Positions 57,161-64,000 of a DNA stretch of 64,000 bases are shown piece after piece (the stretch's first letter is position 1; every line of letters begins with the position of its first letter). The notes under the pieces were generated by a model. It worked only from the letters and a program-made list of their open reading frames with translations, did no database searches and was not told the DNA's origin. The stretch covers positions 930,001-994,000 of the forward strand of contig NZ_SNUU01000001.1 of the NCBI RefSeq assembly GCF_012027645.1, read 5' to 3'. A program made the translations under genes and the position numbers. Source of the stretch: Thermococcus sp. 18S1. GTDB lineage: Archaea; Methanobacteriota_B; Thermococci; Thermococcales; Thermococcaceae.

Positions 57161-58204
57161 ATGAAGGCTCCCGAGCTGGGAATAAGGATCGGGCTTCACC
57201 CTCACGGAAAAAGGAACTCAATAGCGGATTTGGGCGTTAAAGTCGGCCACTCAACGATAATCGATGGAGACGACATCAGAACAGGGGTTACCGTTCTGCT
57301 TCCTCCCGTCAAGAACCCCTACAGGGAGAGGCTTTTCTCAGCCACCTTCGTCATGAACGGCTTCTCCAAGCCGATAGGCTTCGTTCAGGTCGATGAGCTG
57401 GGCTACATCGAGACGCCGGTAGCGTTGACCAACACGCTGAGCGTCTATACGGTCGCTAACGCTATGGTCAAGCATATGATTGAGCTGAATCCGGAGCTCA
57501 GAAGCGTCTCCCCGCTCGTGATGGAGTGCAACGACTCCTACCTGAACAACATAAGGAAGCTCGCCGTTGGGGAGGAGCACTACTTCGAGGCCGTCAAAAA
57601 CGCGAAACTCGACTTCGAAGAAGGCTCGGTTGGCGCCGGCACCGGAATGAGCGCCTTCGAGTTCAAGGGCGGGATAGGCTCATCGTCGAGGGTCGTCGAA
57701 ATCGGCGGCGAGGAGTATGCGGTTGCATCCCTCGTTTTAGCGAACTTCGGCAGGAGGGAGGACCTGACGATAGCAGGGGTCCCCGTTGGCCTTGAGCTGA
57801 AGGACTACCCGGGCAGGGGAACCTCCGGAAGGGGAAGCATCTCGATGGTGGTTGCCACGAACGCGCCCCTGACAGCGAGGCAGCTGAGAAGGCTGGGGAA
57901 GAGGGCGGTTGTCGGGCTCGCGAGAACCGGGGGCTACGCCTACCACGGGAGCGGCGACGTGGTTCTGGCGTTCTCCACCGCCCAGACCGTCCCGCTGGAT
58001 AAGGAGGCCCACCTGCTCAGCTTCCTTCCCGACAACGCTCTGAGCCCGCTCTTTAGGGCAGCCGCCGAAGCCACCGAGGAGGCTGTAATCAACGCGCTCC
58101 TGCAGGCCAGAACCGTCGAGGGAAACGGACACGTGAGGTATGCCCTTCCGGTTGATAGGCTCCTAGAAATCATGGAAAGATACGGGAGGATTGAGAGGGC
58201 TTAA
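57161..58204 (+). CDS. P1 family N-terminal-nucleophile peptidase (DmpA-like)
   Basis: Protein of 347 residues. DmpA family motifs: ADLGVKVGHSTI near 22, TNTLSVYTVANAM near 93 and the self-cleavage region TSGRGSISMVVATNAPLTAR near 222-241, with the nucleophilic Ser after Gly. Known members are L/D-aminopeptidases. The ATG at 57161 follows GGTGATACC. Divergent from the ABC permease; the 3' end overlaps the next gene by 4 nt. Confidence 0.87.
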   Translation: MKAPELGIRIGLHPHGKRNSIADLGVKVGHSTIIDGDDIRTGVTVLLPPVKNPYRERLFSATFVMNGFSKPIGFVQVDELGYIETPVALTNTLSVYTVANAMVKHMIELNPELRSVSPLVMECNDSYLNNIRKLAVGEEHYFEAVKNAKLDFEEGSVGAGTGMSAFEFKGGIGSSSRVVEIGGEEYAVASLVLANFGRREDLTIAGVPVGLELKDYPGRGTSGRGSISMVVATNAPLTARQLRRLGKRAVVGLARTGGYAYHGSGDVVLAFSTAQTVPLDKEAHLLSFLPDNALSPLFRAAAEATEEAVINALLQARTVEGNGHVRYALPVDRLLEIMERYGRIERA

Positions 58205-59046
58205 ACCCGTATCTCCTCGTATTTCTTCTTCATCAGAATTGCATCGCCCTCGATGTTCGGGCTCTCGCTTATGACCACGCCCTTGACCCTGAACTCCTTG
58301 AGAACTCTCAGCAGGTCTTCCCAGTTCATGTCGCTCTCCTGGAGGTTCAGATGGTTCCTCTCGCCCTTCGAGGTGTAGTTTATGCCGCTTATGTGGATGT
58401 GCATGTTGTCCAGGGCTTCCCTGCCGAGCCTGTCCTCCATAAAGCTCAGCATCTCGCGCCACTCCTCGGCGGTGTTGAACTTTCCGACGTTTCTGGCGTG
58501 GCAGTGGGCGAAGTCTATCGTTGGCAGAACCATCTCAATCTCTTCGCTGAGCTTCACGATCTCCCTCAGGTCTCCGAACTGGGTCGGCTTGCCGGTCAGC
58601 TCGGGCCTTACCCACACCTCGATGCCCCGGTCCTGGAGGTTCTTTACGATATCCTTGATCTCCCCCCGTATTTTCTCGTAAACCTTTCCAGGGTCCTGCT
58701 TGAGGTAGTAGCCGGCGTGGAAGACGACGCTCCAGCCACCGGCATCGTGGAGCCTCTCCGCACTCTGGATTATCCTCTTCTTGCTGGCCTCGACCTTGGA
58801 CTTCTCCGCCGCGTTGAGGTTGATGTAGTACGGTGCGTGGGCGGTCAGCAGAATATCGTGCTTTCTGGCGACGTATTTTATCTTCTTCGCCAGCTCCGGC
58901 TTGAGATTGACCCCCCGGACGAACTCGAGCTCCATGGCATCGAGGCCGAGGTTTCTCACATGGGCTATTCCGTCTATAGTTGAGCGCTTTGGGGTTGAGA
59001 TGGGTATTCCGGCCGTTCCGAATCGCAGCCTGTCAACTTTAAACAT
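58201..59046 (-). CDS. Endonuclease IV-like TIM-barrel protein
   Basis: Protein of 281 residues. Metal ligands typical of AP endonuclease 2 family: TAHAPYYINL, VFHAGYY, VRPELTGK, DFAHCHARN, HIHISGI and SESPNIEG. Archaeal members of this COG0648 branch are not all active nucleases. The ATG at 59046 follows GGGTGGTGAGC, and a perfect DtxR-like palindrome (59062-59081) precedes it. Confidence 0.85.
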   Translation of the reverse strand: MFKVDRLRFGTAGIPISTPKRSTIDGIAHVRNLGLDAMELEFVRGVNLKPELAKKIKYVARKHDILLTAHAPYYINLNAAEKSKVEASKKRIIQSAERLHDAGGWSVVFHAGYYLKQDPGKVYEKIRGEIKDIVKNLQDRGIEVWVRPELTGKPTQFGDLREIVKLSEEIEMVLPTIDFAHCHARNVGKFNTAEEWREMLSFMEDRLGREALDNMHIHISGINYTSKGERNHLNLQESDMNWEDLLRVLKEFRVKGVVISESPNIEGDAILMKKKYEEIRV

Positions 59047-59061
59047 GCTCACCACCCAAAA

Positions 59062-59081
59062 GAATTAGGGAAGCCTAATTC
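59062..59081 (-). promoter_or_regulatory. Perfect palindrome GAATTAGG-N4-CCTAATTC
   Basis: Eight-bp arms separated by four bases, between a TATA-like TTTATGAA (around 59080-59088, minus) and the ribosome site of the endonuclease IV-like gene. Same half-site as at 46220 and 7062. Confidence 0.6.
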
Positions 59082-59087
59082 ATAAAC

Positions 59088-60149
59088 CTATCGCTCTATC
59101 GATTCGCCCAGGGCCGCCTCGAGTCTGGAAATGGCCTCGTCCAGCTCCCTCTCGAGGTGCTCCAGCTTGTTCCTGAGCTTTTTGAGCTCAGCCTCCCTTT
59201 CCTCGATGAGCCTCTGAATCTCCCACAGCTCCTTTTCCATGTCCTTGGCACCTGTTAGAACCTCGTCGCGCCTCTCCTCAAGCTCCGCCAGCTTTTTCCG
59301 TTCCGCCTCTATCCTCCGTGCCCTATCCTCGAGGTTGTCGATGAGCCACTCGGCGGTCTTCCGGTACTTCCCCTCCAGGCCGGGCTGTATTTTCCTCACG
59401 AGGGATATAAACTCCTCTGGCTTTCTGAGCGCGACGGAGCTGTCCCTGATGAATTCCTGGGCGATGGCATCGTGCAGGCGCAGCCTCTTAACGGGCTTTT
59501 GGAGCTTCGATGCCTTTGAGCGTACTTCCGTTTCTTCACTCCGTATCCTGGCCGAGATGCTCTTTATCTCCGCCTCCAGCTCTTCCAGCCCGTGCTGACG
59601 GCGCGATTCCTCGATCTCCGCCCGCTTCCTTTCGGCCATCTCCCGGAGCGCACGGACCTCGGCCGTGATATCTTCAAGGCTCCTCCTTATGGCTTTCTCT
59701 TCAGATAGAATCTCCCGTATTCTGAGGTCCTCCAGCCCTTTCTCCGCCAGCTCGTTGTAGTACTTCACGTAGTCCTCGTTCAGCTCCTTCAACAGGCGGT
59801 TTATTGCGTAAACGTCCTTCTCGAAGAGGATTATGAGGTACCTCCCGTGTCCAACGTGGAGCTTGGCTAAATCGGGAAGGCGCTTTCCAAGGTCGTCCAT
59901 ATCGCCGATGCTCTCCAGGGCGTTCCTGAGGGAGGTGACGTAGTTCCTCCTCTCCGCGGTCACGATTTTCCTGATGTTGTCGTCAACGTTCTTCGGGATT
60001 TCCTTCCTCTCAAGGGAGTCTATCCTCTTCAGGACCTCCCGAAGCTTTTTCTCCAGGCGTTTGTTGTACTTTTTTCTTATTTTCTCGGCCTCTTTCGCGG
60101 CCTTCTTTCTCCTCTTATCGTACTCATCAAGCGCTTGCTCCAGCCTCAA
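59088..60149 (-). CDS. Long coiled-coil protein of unknown function
   Basis: Protein of 353 residues, nearly all helical: coiled coils at about 5-50, 150-215 and 275-350, with a short globular part near 95-135 (VGHGRYLIILFEKDVYAINR). No membrane segment or ATPase motif. It begins 23 nt inside the end of the DUF373 gene, so it is expressed with it. Conserved in name only; role unknown. Confidence 0.68.
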   Translation of the reverse strand: MRLEQALDEYDKRRKKAAKEAEKIRKKYNKRLEKKLREVLKRIDSLERKEIPKNVDDNIRKIVTAERRNYVTSLRNALESIGDMDDLGKRLPDLAKLHVGHGRYLIILFEKDVYAINRLLKELNEDYVKYYNELAEKGLEDLRIREILSEEKAIRRSLEDITAEVRALREMAERKRAEIEESRRQHGLEELEAEIKSISARIRSEETEVRSKASKLQKPVKRLRLHDAIAQEFIRDSSVALRKPEEFISLVRKIQPGLEGKYRKTAEWLIDNLEDRARRIEAERKKLAELEERRDEVLTGAKDMEKELWEIQRLIEEREAELKKLRNKLEHLERELDEAISRLEAALGESIER

Positions 60150-61260
60150 CTCTCTCCCATCCCCTAACTTTTCCCCTCATGTAGATTCCAACAAGAACCG
60201 CCACCGCGACGTCTGCCAGTGCAAACAGAAGCTTCGTGAAGACCTCTATGTCGGAGAGCGTCAGTATGGCCATCGCGTAGCGGGTGGTGAGGTCTATCGT
60301 CACCCACAGGGCTGGCATCATGAGCAGCGTTGATGTGTAGTACCAGATATGGTGGTCTTTCCGCAGGTAGGACTGTATCACCTTACCGGTTATCATGACC
60401 GCTACCCCTATTATCAGGGAGGGGTTGAGTGCGTTGATGTATATCAGCATCGCGAGGAGCGGCGTTCCCGGGTAACTGCCTATCAAGTCCAGGGAGTACT
60501 CCTCAAGCCGGAAGTATGCGTTTATCGCACCGCCTATGATGATCAGCGCTCCTGCTATGACCGAGATGACGAAGACGAACTGCTTGGCTATGGTCTCGCG
60601 GACGTTGAATCGGAAGCCCTTGGTGAAGAAGTAGCCGCCGATGAAGAGCAGTATCGTGCCGGTTATCGTGGCGGAGATTATCTTAACGCTCTCCGGATAC
60701 CAGACGCCGATGAGTCTTGCGATGCCGTAGAGTAGGAGTATCATACCCGGAATCCCGAGGACCACCTTGGCAACCTCGGGGTCGCTCAGTATCTCCTTCA
60801 GATACCGGTAGATGATGTAGTACGTCGTCTCTATGCCCTCGCTCTGCTTGACGACTACCCTGTGGGAGCTTATTATCGGCACCTTTGAGGTTATTATCGG
60901 GAATATCTGCTCGTCCTCTGCTCCGTCGGTGACGGTGATGACGCCATCCGCCGGGAACCTCTCAAGGACCATCTCTAGCTGCCTGGCGAGCTCTAGGTCG
61001 CTCTTGACGCCCACCTTCGGATGGCCTGTTATGAGGGCCACCTGGACGTCATCAAACTCCCCGCTCTCTTTCAGGCTGTCGTAGAGCTTGACCGCGGCGT
61101 AAACGACGTTGGCATCGCTGTCCTCGGGATCGGCAAGGCTGAGCTTTAGGGCGGCGTCGATACAGGCGTCTCGCCCGATGACCGGCCCCTCAACGCCCGC
61201 CTTCTCTCCAAAGTCGTCATCGCGGTCTATAGCGAGAATCAGTGCTTTAATATCAACCAC
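60127..61260 (-). CDS. DUF373 membrane protein
   Basis: Protein of 377 residues. A soluble N-terminal domain (about 1-130; LILAIDRDDDFGEKAGVEGP, VALITGHPKVG, VTDGAEDEQIFPII) is followed by about seven membrane helices. This is the archaeal DUF373 family, of unknown function. The Asp-rich N-terminus suggests a metal or nucleotide site. The GTG start overlaps the MTH1187-family gene by 8 nt. Confidence 0.85.
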   Translation of the reverse strand: MVDIKALILAIDRDDDFGEKAGVEGPVIGRDACIDAALKLSLADPEDSDANVVYAAVKLYDSLKESGEFDDVQVALITGHPKVGVKSDLELARQLEMVLERFPADGVITVTDGAEDEQIFPIITSKVPIISSHRVVVKQSEGIETTYYIIYRYLKEILSDPEVAKVVLGIPGMILLLYGIARLIGVWYPESVKIISATITGTILLFIGGYFFTKGFRFNVRETIAKQFVFVISVIAGALIIIGGAINAYFRLEEYSLDLIGSYPGTPLLAMLIYINALNPSLIIGVAVMITGKVIQSYLRKDHHIWYYTSTLLMMPALWVTIDLTTRYAMAILTLSDIEVFTKLLFALADVAVAVLVGIYMRGKVRGWERVEAGASA

Positions 61261-61555
61261 CCCTCACTTTCTCCATCACCGATTTTACCTTGTCCTCCAT
61301 GCACCTGTCCCTGTCGCGCCGATCGTCTATCCTCACGGTTGTTGAAACCCTCTCGGCTCCCAGTTTGAACATCAGTTCGTGGGCCTCCTCGATTATTGCG
61401 AACGCTTCCCGCACCGTTGGAACCTCTATGATCGTCGCCATCGGCGTCAGTTGATATTTAACTCCCTTCCTCTCTAAAAGCTTTACCACTTCCGCGACGT
61501 ACCTGCTCAGGCTCTTCTCGCCGAGGGGAACGATGACGAACTCTACTATCACCAC
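61253..61555 (-). CDS. MTH1187-family (DUF77) thiamine-binding-like protein
   Basis: Protein of about 100 residues: VIVEFVIVPLGEKSLSRYVA, YQLTPMATIIEVPTVREAFA and AERVSTTVRIDDRRD. Family members bind hydroxymethylpyrimidine or thiamine and form tetramers. GTG at 61555 follows GGTGTCGAAA; a second GTG is the next codon. A TATA-like CTTAAAAAATT near 61586 drives the operon. The longer upstream frame is antisense to AMMECR1. Confidence 0.82.
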   Translation of the reverse strand: MVIVEFVIVPLGEKSLSRYVAEVVKLLERKGVKYQLTPMATIIEVPTVREAFAIIEEAHELMFKLGAERVSTTVRIDDRRDRDRCMEDKVKSVMEKVRGG

Positions 61556-61649
61556 TTTCGACACCCGACTTAACTTCCTTCGGCAATTTTTTAAGCTTTG
61601 CGGGAAAGATAAATAACCCTTCCCACCGTAGGAGCCAGGGGTGAGGACG

Positions 61650-62267
61650 ATGTACAAAATCAGGGATGAGTGGGGGGAGTTTCTCGTCAGGCTCGCGAGG
61701 AGAGCGATAGAGGAGTACGTTAGAAACGGCAGGACGATAAAGCCTCCAGAGGACACACCCCCGGAGCTGTGGGAGAAGATGGGCGTCTTCGTGACCCTCA
61801 ACAATCGCCATGCGCCGCCCCAGACGGCCCTCCGCGGATGCATAGGCTTCCCCCTCCCGATATACCCGCTGGTTGAGGCGACGATAAAGGCGGCCATCTA
61901 CGCCGCCGTCGACGATCCGCGCTTCCCTCCGGTGAGGGAGGGCGAGCTGGACGACCTAGTTATCGAGGTGAGCGTCCTTACGCCCCCCGAATTAATCGAG
62001 GGATCGCCGGAGGAGAGGCCGAGGAAGATAAAGGTCGGCAGGGACGGTCTGATAATCGAGAAGGGCATTTACTCCGGCCTGCTTCTCCCGCAGGTGCCGG
62101 TAGAGTGGGGCTGGGACGAGGAGGAGTTCTTAGCCCAAACCTGCTGGAAGGCCGGCCTTCCGCCCGACTGCTGGCTGGATGAGGACACGAAGGTCTACCG
62201 CTTCACCGCCGAGATTTTTGAGGAAGAAAAACCGGGCGGGCCGGTCAAAAGGAAGCCGCTTGTGTAG
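61650..62267 (+). CDS. AMMECR1 domain protein
   Basis: Protein of 205 residues with the family signature LRGCIGFPLPIYPLVEATIK near 62-81 and FLAQTCWKAGLPPDCW near 161. Conserved in archaea and eukaryotes; function unknown, sometimes genomically tied to radical-SAM proteins. The ATG at 61650 follows GGGGTGAGGACG. Confidence 0.93.
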   Translation: MYKIRDEWGEFLVRLARRAIEEYVRNGRTIKPPEDTPPELWEKMGVFVTLNNRHAPPQTALRGCIGFPLPIYPLVEATIKAAIYAAVDDPRFPPVREGELDDLVIEVSVLTPPELIEGSPEERPRKIKVGRDGLIIEKGIYSGLLLPQVPVEWGWDEEEFLAQTCWKAGLPPDCWLDEDTKVYRFTAEIFEEEKPGGPVKRKPLV

Positions 62268-62458
62268 TTTCCCAATTTTTGGATATTATTCAGATGGTTC
62301 TATTAATATTGCCAAAATGCCCAAAAAATACTTGTCTATTTTTAACTCTGACATTACGCTCTGCAAAAAATACATAAGAAACTAACGTCAAAACATTATG
62401 AGTTTCCCCCAGCTCTAATAAGGATCTTAAATCCTTCTATCTCATAGGGGGTTAGGCC

Positions 62459-64000
62459 ATGATGAGGAAAGTTGTGGCTCTGGCAATTGTGTTGTTGTTC
62501 CTGGGTAGTTTGGTAGCGACGCCAGCGTTTCAGGGGATATCGTTTGTGACAGCGGTAGATGTCAAAAATACGAGAATGGAATCCCAACAGCAATTAGCTC
62601 AAAAGCTATCTAAGACTTCTGCTGAGGATGTTGTTTCGGGAGTTGTTGATAGGGATGCAACTAAAGAAGCTCTTGCAATATTAACAGAAGACAGTAAAAG
62701 TACACTTGTTAGTGCTGAGTTTCTGGGAGTAAACGCTCAGATTCTTATAGCAACCTCACCAAGACAGGGATTTCCAACTGAAGGATCAGCTTATTTGATA
62801 ATTAGCACTGGAAAAGCCAAGGATGTTTTAAGTGGAACTGCAGAGAGATTCATTTCCACAAATCTTGGGGGAAGAACTGGCATCCACCCTAGGTTGAAAA
62901 ACATACCAACCTTTGATGTTGCGACATTGAAAATAACTTTAAAAGTTCCAAAAAATGCGAAGACTTTATCCTTTAAGTGGAAATTTGGAACAGAAGAGAT
63001 ACCTACTTATATACACAGCCAATATATGGATTATTTCAGAGCATATATAGTTCTTCCAGACGGATCCAAAAAAGACGTAACAACCTTGCCAAATGGAGAA
63101 ATCCCCTATGTTGATACAATTGTTGACTATGTAAACATTCCTGGCGGAGACTCGCAATCTCCGACCCCCCCGTTTCCGATACCCAATGATGTTGCGTTAA
63201 ATGCTATAACTACAGCTGGATCCAAAGATGAACCATTTATTCCATTTATAAGCACAATTGATGTAACTCCTTACCAAGGACAGGAAATCACAATCCTTTT
63301 TGAAATTGGAGATGCAGGAGACGGTATACTTGATTCAGCTGTCTTTATCGATGGGCTTGGATTCGATATTAAGAGCTCACCCACTATGAAGATTGACTTT
63401 TTATATGATCCGAGTGAACCCACTGTGGGGGAAACCGTCTGGTTCACTGCGCAGATACCAGATACACTAAAAGATAGCGATGCCAAGTTCATATGGGACT
63501 TTGGAGATGGGCACACTACAGAAACTAATATACCAAGTGTTGAGCATCTGTACGAGGAAGGAGGTAGGAAATACTATGTAACCTTAACCGTAAAAGCCAA
63601 AGAAAATGGACAATGGAAGGAAGTTGGACAAATATCAAAGCCAATTTATGTCCAAAGCCTAAGTGAGCAGGAACAGGAGATTTATGAAATCTTGAGAAAG
63701 ATTGATCAGTGGTTTAATAGTGCCGACAAGTACATTTCCGGCTCGGACCTAAGCGGAATAGTTTCAGACATGTTTAGTGTATACTTATCTCAGGAGGATA
63801 CTGTAAAAGGTGAACATGAAGAATACTTGCCACGTATTCCCTCCTCTTATCTTGAAGATGTAAAGGGAATATCGCCTAAATACAGGAAGTTTTCAGAGAA
63901 TGCCCCCGCTCCTACAATAACGTCATCTGAACTGAGAAAGCTTCTTGAATATTTGCATGAAATGAAAACAACGCCTATATACATAAATGGCATTGTTCTT
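62459..64000 (+). CDS. Secreted choice-of-anchor-L plus PKD-domain surface protein (3' end beyond window)
   Basis: Open from ATG 62459 to the window end (514 codons). Signal peptide MMRKVVALAIVLLFLGSLVA. Residues about 55-315 carry a choice-of-anchor-L-like domain (TLSFKWKFGTEEIPTYIHSQ and GILDSAVFIDGLGFDI). A PKD domain follows near 330-395 (AKFIWDFGDGHTTET then YYVTLTVKA). The rest is helical. The gene is AT-richer than its neighbours, with many AAA/ATA codons, which suggests transfer or a fast-evolving surface protein. A TATA-like CTTAAATCC at 62425-62433 starts a very short leader. Confidence 0.75.
   Translation, partial: MMRKVVALAIVLLFLGSLVATPAFQGISFVTAVDVKNTRMESQQQLAQKLSKTSAEDVVSGVVDRDATKEALAILTEDSKSTLVSAEFLGVNAQILIATSPRQGFPTEGSAYLIISTGKAKDVLSGTAERFISTNLGGRTGIHPRLKNIPTFDVATLKITLKVPKNAKTLSFKWKFGTEEIPTYIHSQYMDYFRAYIVLPDGSKKDVTTLPNGEIPYVDTIVDYVNIPGGDSQSPTPPFPIPNDVALNAITTAGSKDEPFIPFISTIDVTPYQGQEITILFEIGDAGDGILDSAVFIDGLGFDIKSSPTMKIDFLYDPSEPTVGETVWFTAQIPDTLKDSDAKFIWDFGDGHTTETNIPSVEHLYEEGGRKYYVTLTVKAKENGQWKEVGQISKPIYVQSLSEQEQEIYEILRKIDQWFNSADKYISGSDLSGIVSDMFSVYLSQEDTVKGEHEEYLPRIPSSYLEDVKGISPKYRKFSENAPAPTITSSELRKLLEYLHEMKTTPIYINGIVL

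Noticed and set aside
61556..61897. Upstream extension of the MTH1187-family frame
   Set aside because: Antisense to the AMMECR1 coding region and lacks family similarity.

Overview
The window is a stretch of a Thermococcus-like (order Thermococcales) hyperthermophilic euryarchaeal chromosome. Reasons: three-subunit RPA, aIF2-gamma, Rpo7/Spt4, S6e/S24e/S27ae/L41e, CetZ, archaeal Sec61-beta and GTP-dependent dephospho-CoA kinase; strong GGTGA-type ribosome sites; TATA boxes about 25-30 nt before many starts, several of them apparently leaderless; and a Tk-subtilisin-type protease. Most of the window is fairly GC-rich. The two ends, which carry surface-protein genes, look AT-richer. No CRISPR array, IS element or integrase was found.

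Layout. 1-1931: minus-strand operon of four class III signal-peptide (type IV pilin-like) proteins, the last cut by the window edge. 1971-5983: operon of a secreted alpha/alpha-toroid (prenyltransferase-repeat) protein, a CetZ tubulin homologue and a membrane protein. 6064-9450: TYW1, a leaderless 45-codon gene, a HemK-like methyltransferase and a secreted subtilisin. 9522-11844: information-processing operon (PPase, Rpo7, Spt4, dephospho-CoA kinase, S24e, S27ae). 11954-18011: the most distinctive locus, with three related DUF1102-type secreted proteins, a SipW-like signal peptidase with an extra beta domain, a cysteine-rich secreted protein, a DUF5305 membrane protein and two winged-helix regulators upstream. 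The layout resembles TasA/AbpA biofilm-filament loci. 18418-19241: tRNA-Gln and tRNA-Pro with a hairpin-rich repeat region between them.

19317-38466: dolichol-phosphate-mannose synthase-like protein; a KaiC-like ATPase / unknown / M28-like peptidase operon; COG1407 phosphoesterase and L41e; nitrilase; a Tfx-like regulator behind a perfect operator palindrome; PadR-YhfC-UPF0145; tandem secreted NlpC/P60-like hydrolases; Dph2, METTL5-like and NOP2/Sun methyltransferases; DUF432-MscS; a lipoprotein. 38558-50576: DUF434, HD hydrolase, PIN, aIF2-gamma, S6e, Sec61-beta, a CdvA-like PRC-barrel coiled coil, EngB-like GTPase, Lrp-type regulator, Clp1/Grc3 kinase, UbiA lipid synthase, RPA32-14-41 and ScpB.

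50673-51238: 5S rRNA, tRNA-Asp and tRNA-Lys, each tRNA followed by the same palindromic repeat seen near tRNA-Pro. 51510-64000: DtxR/MDR regulator, purine permease, an ABC importer lacking its binding protein, P1 peptidase, an endonuclease IV-like / coiled-coil / DUF373 / MTH1187 gene string, AMMECR1, and a truncated secreted choice-of-anchor-L + PKD protein. A DtxR-like operator (ATTAGG-N4-CCTAAT) recurs at several promoters and may belong to the regulator encoded here. All functions come from reading the translations by eye; no database search was run.
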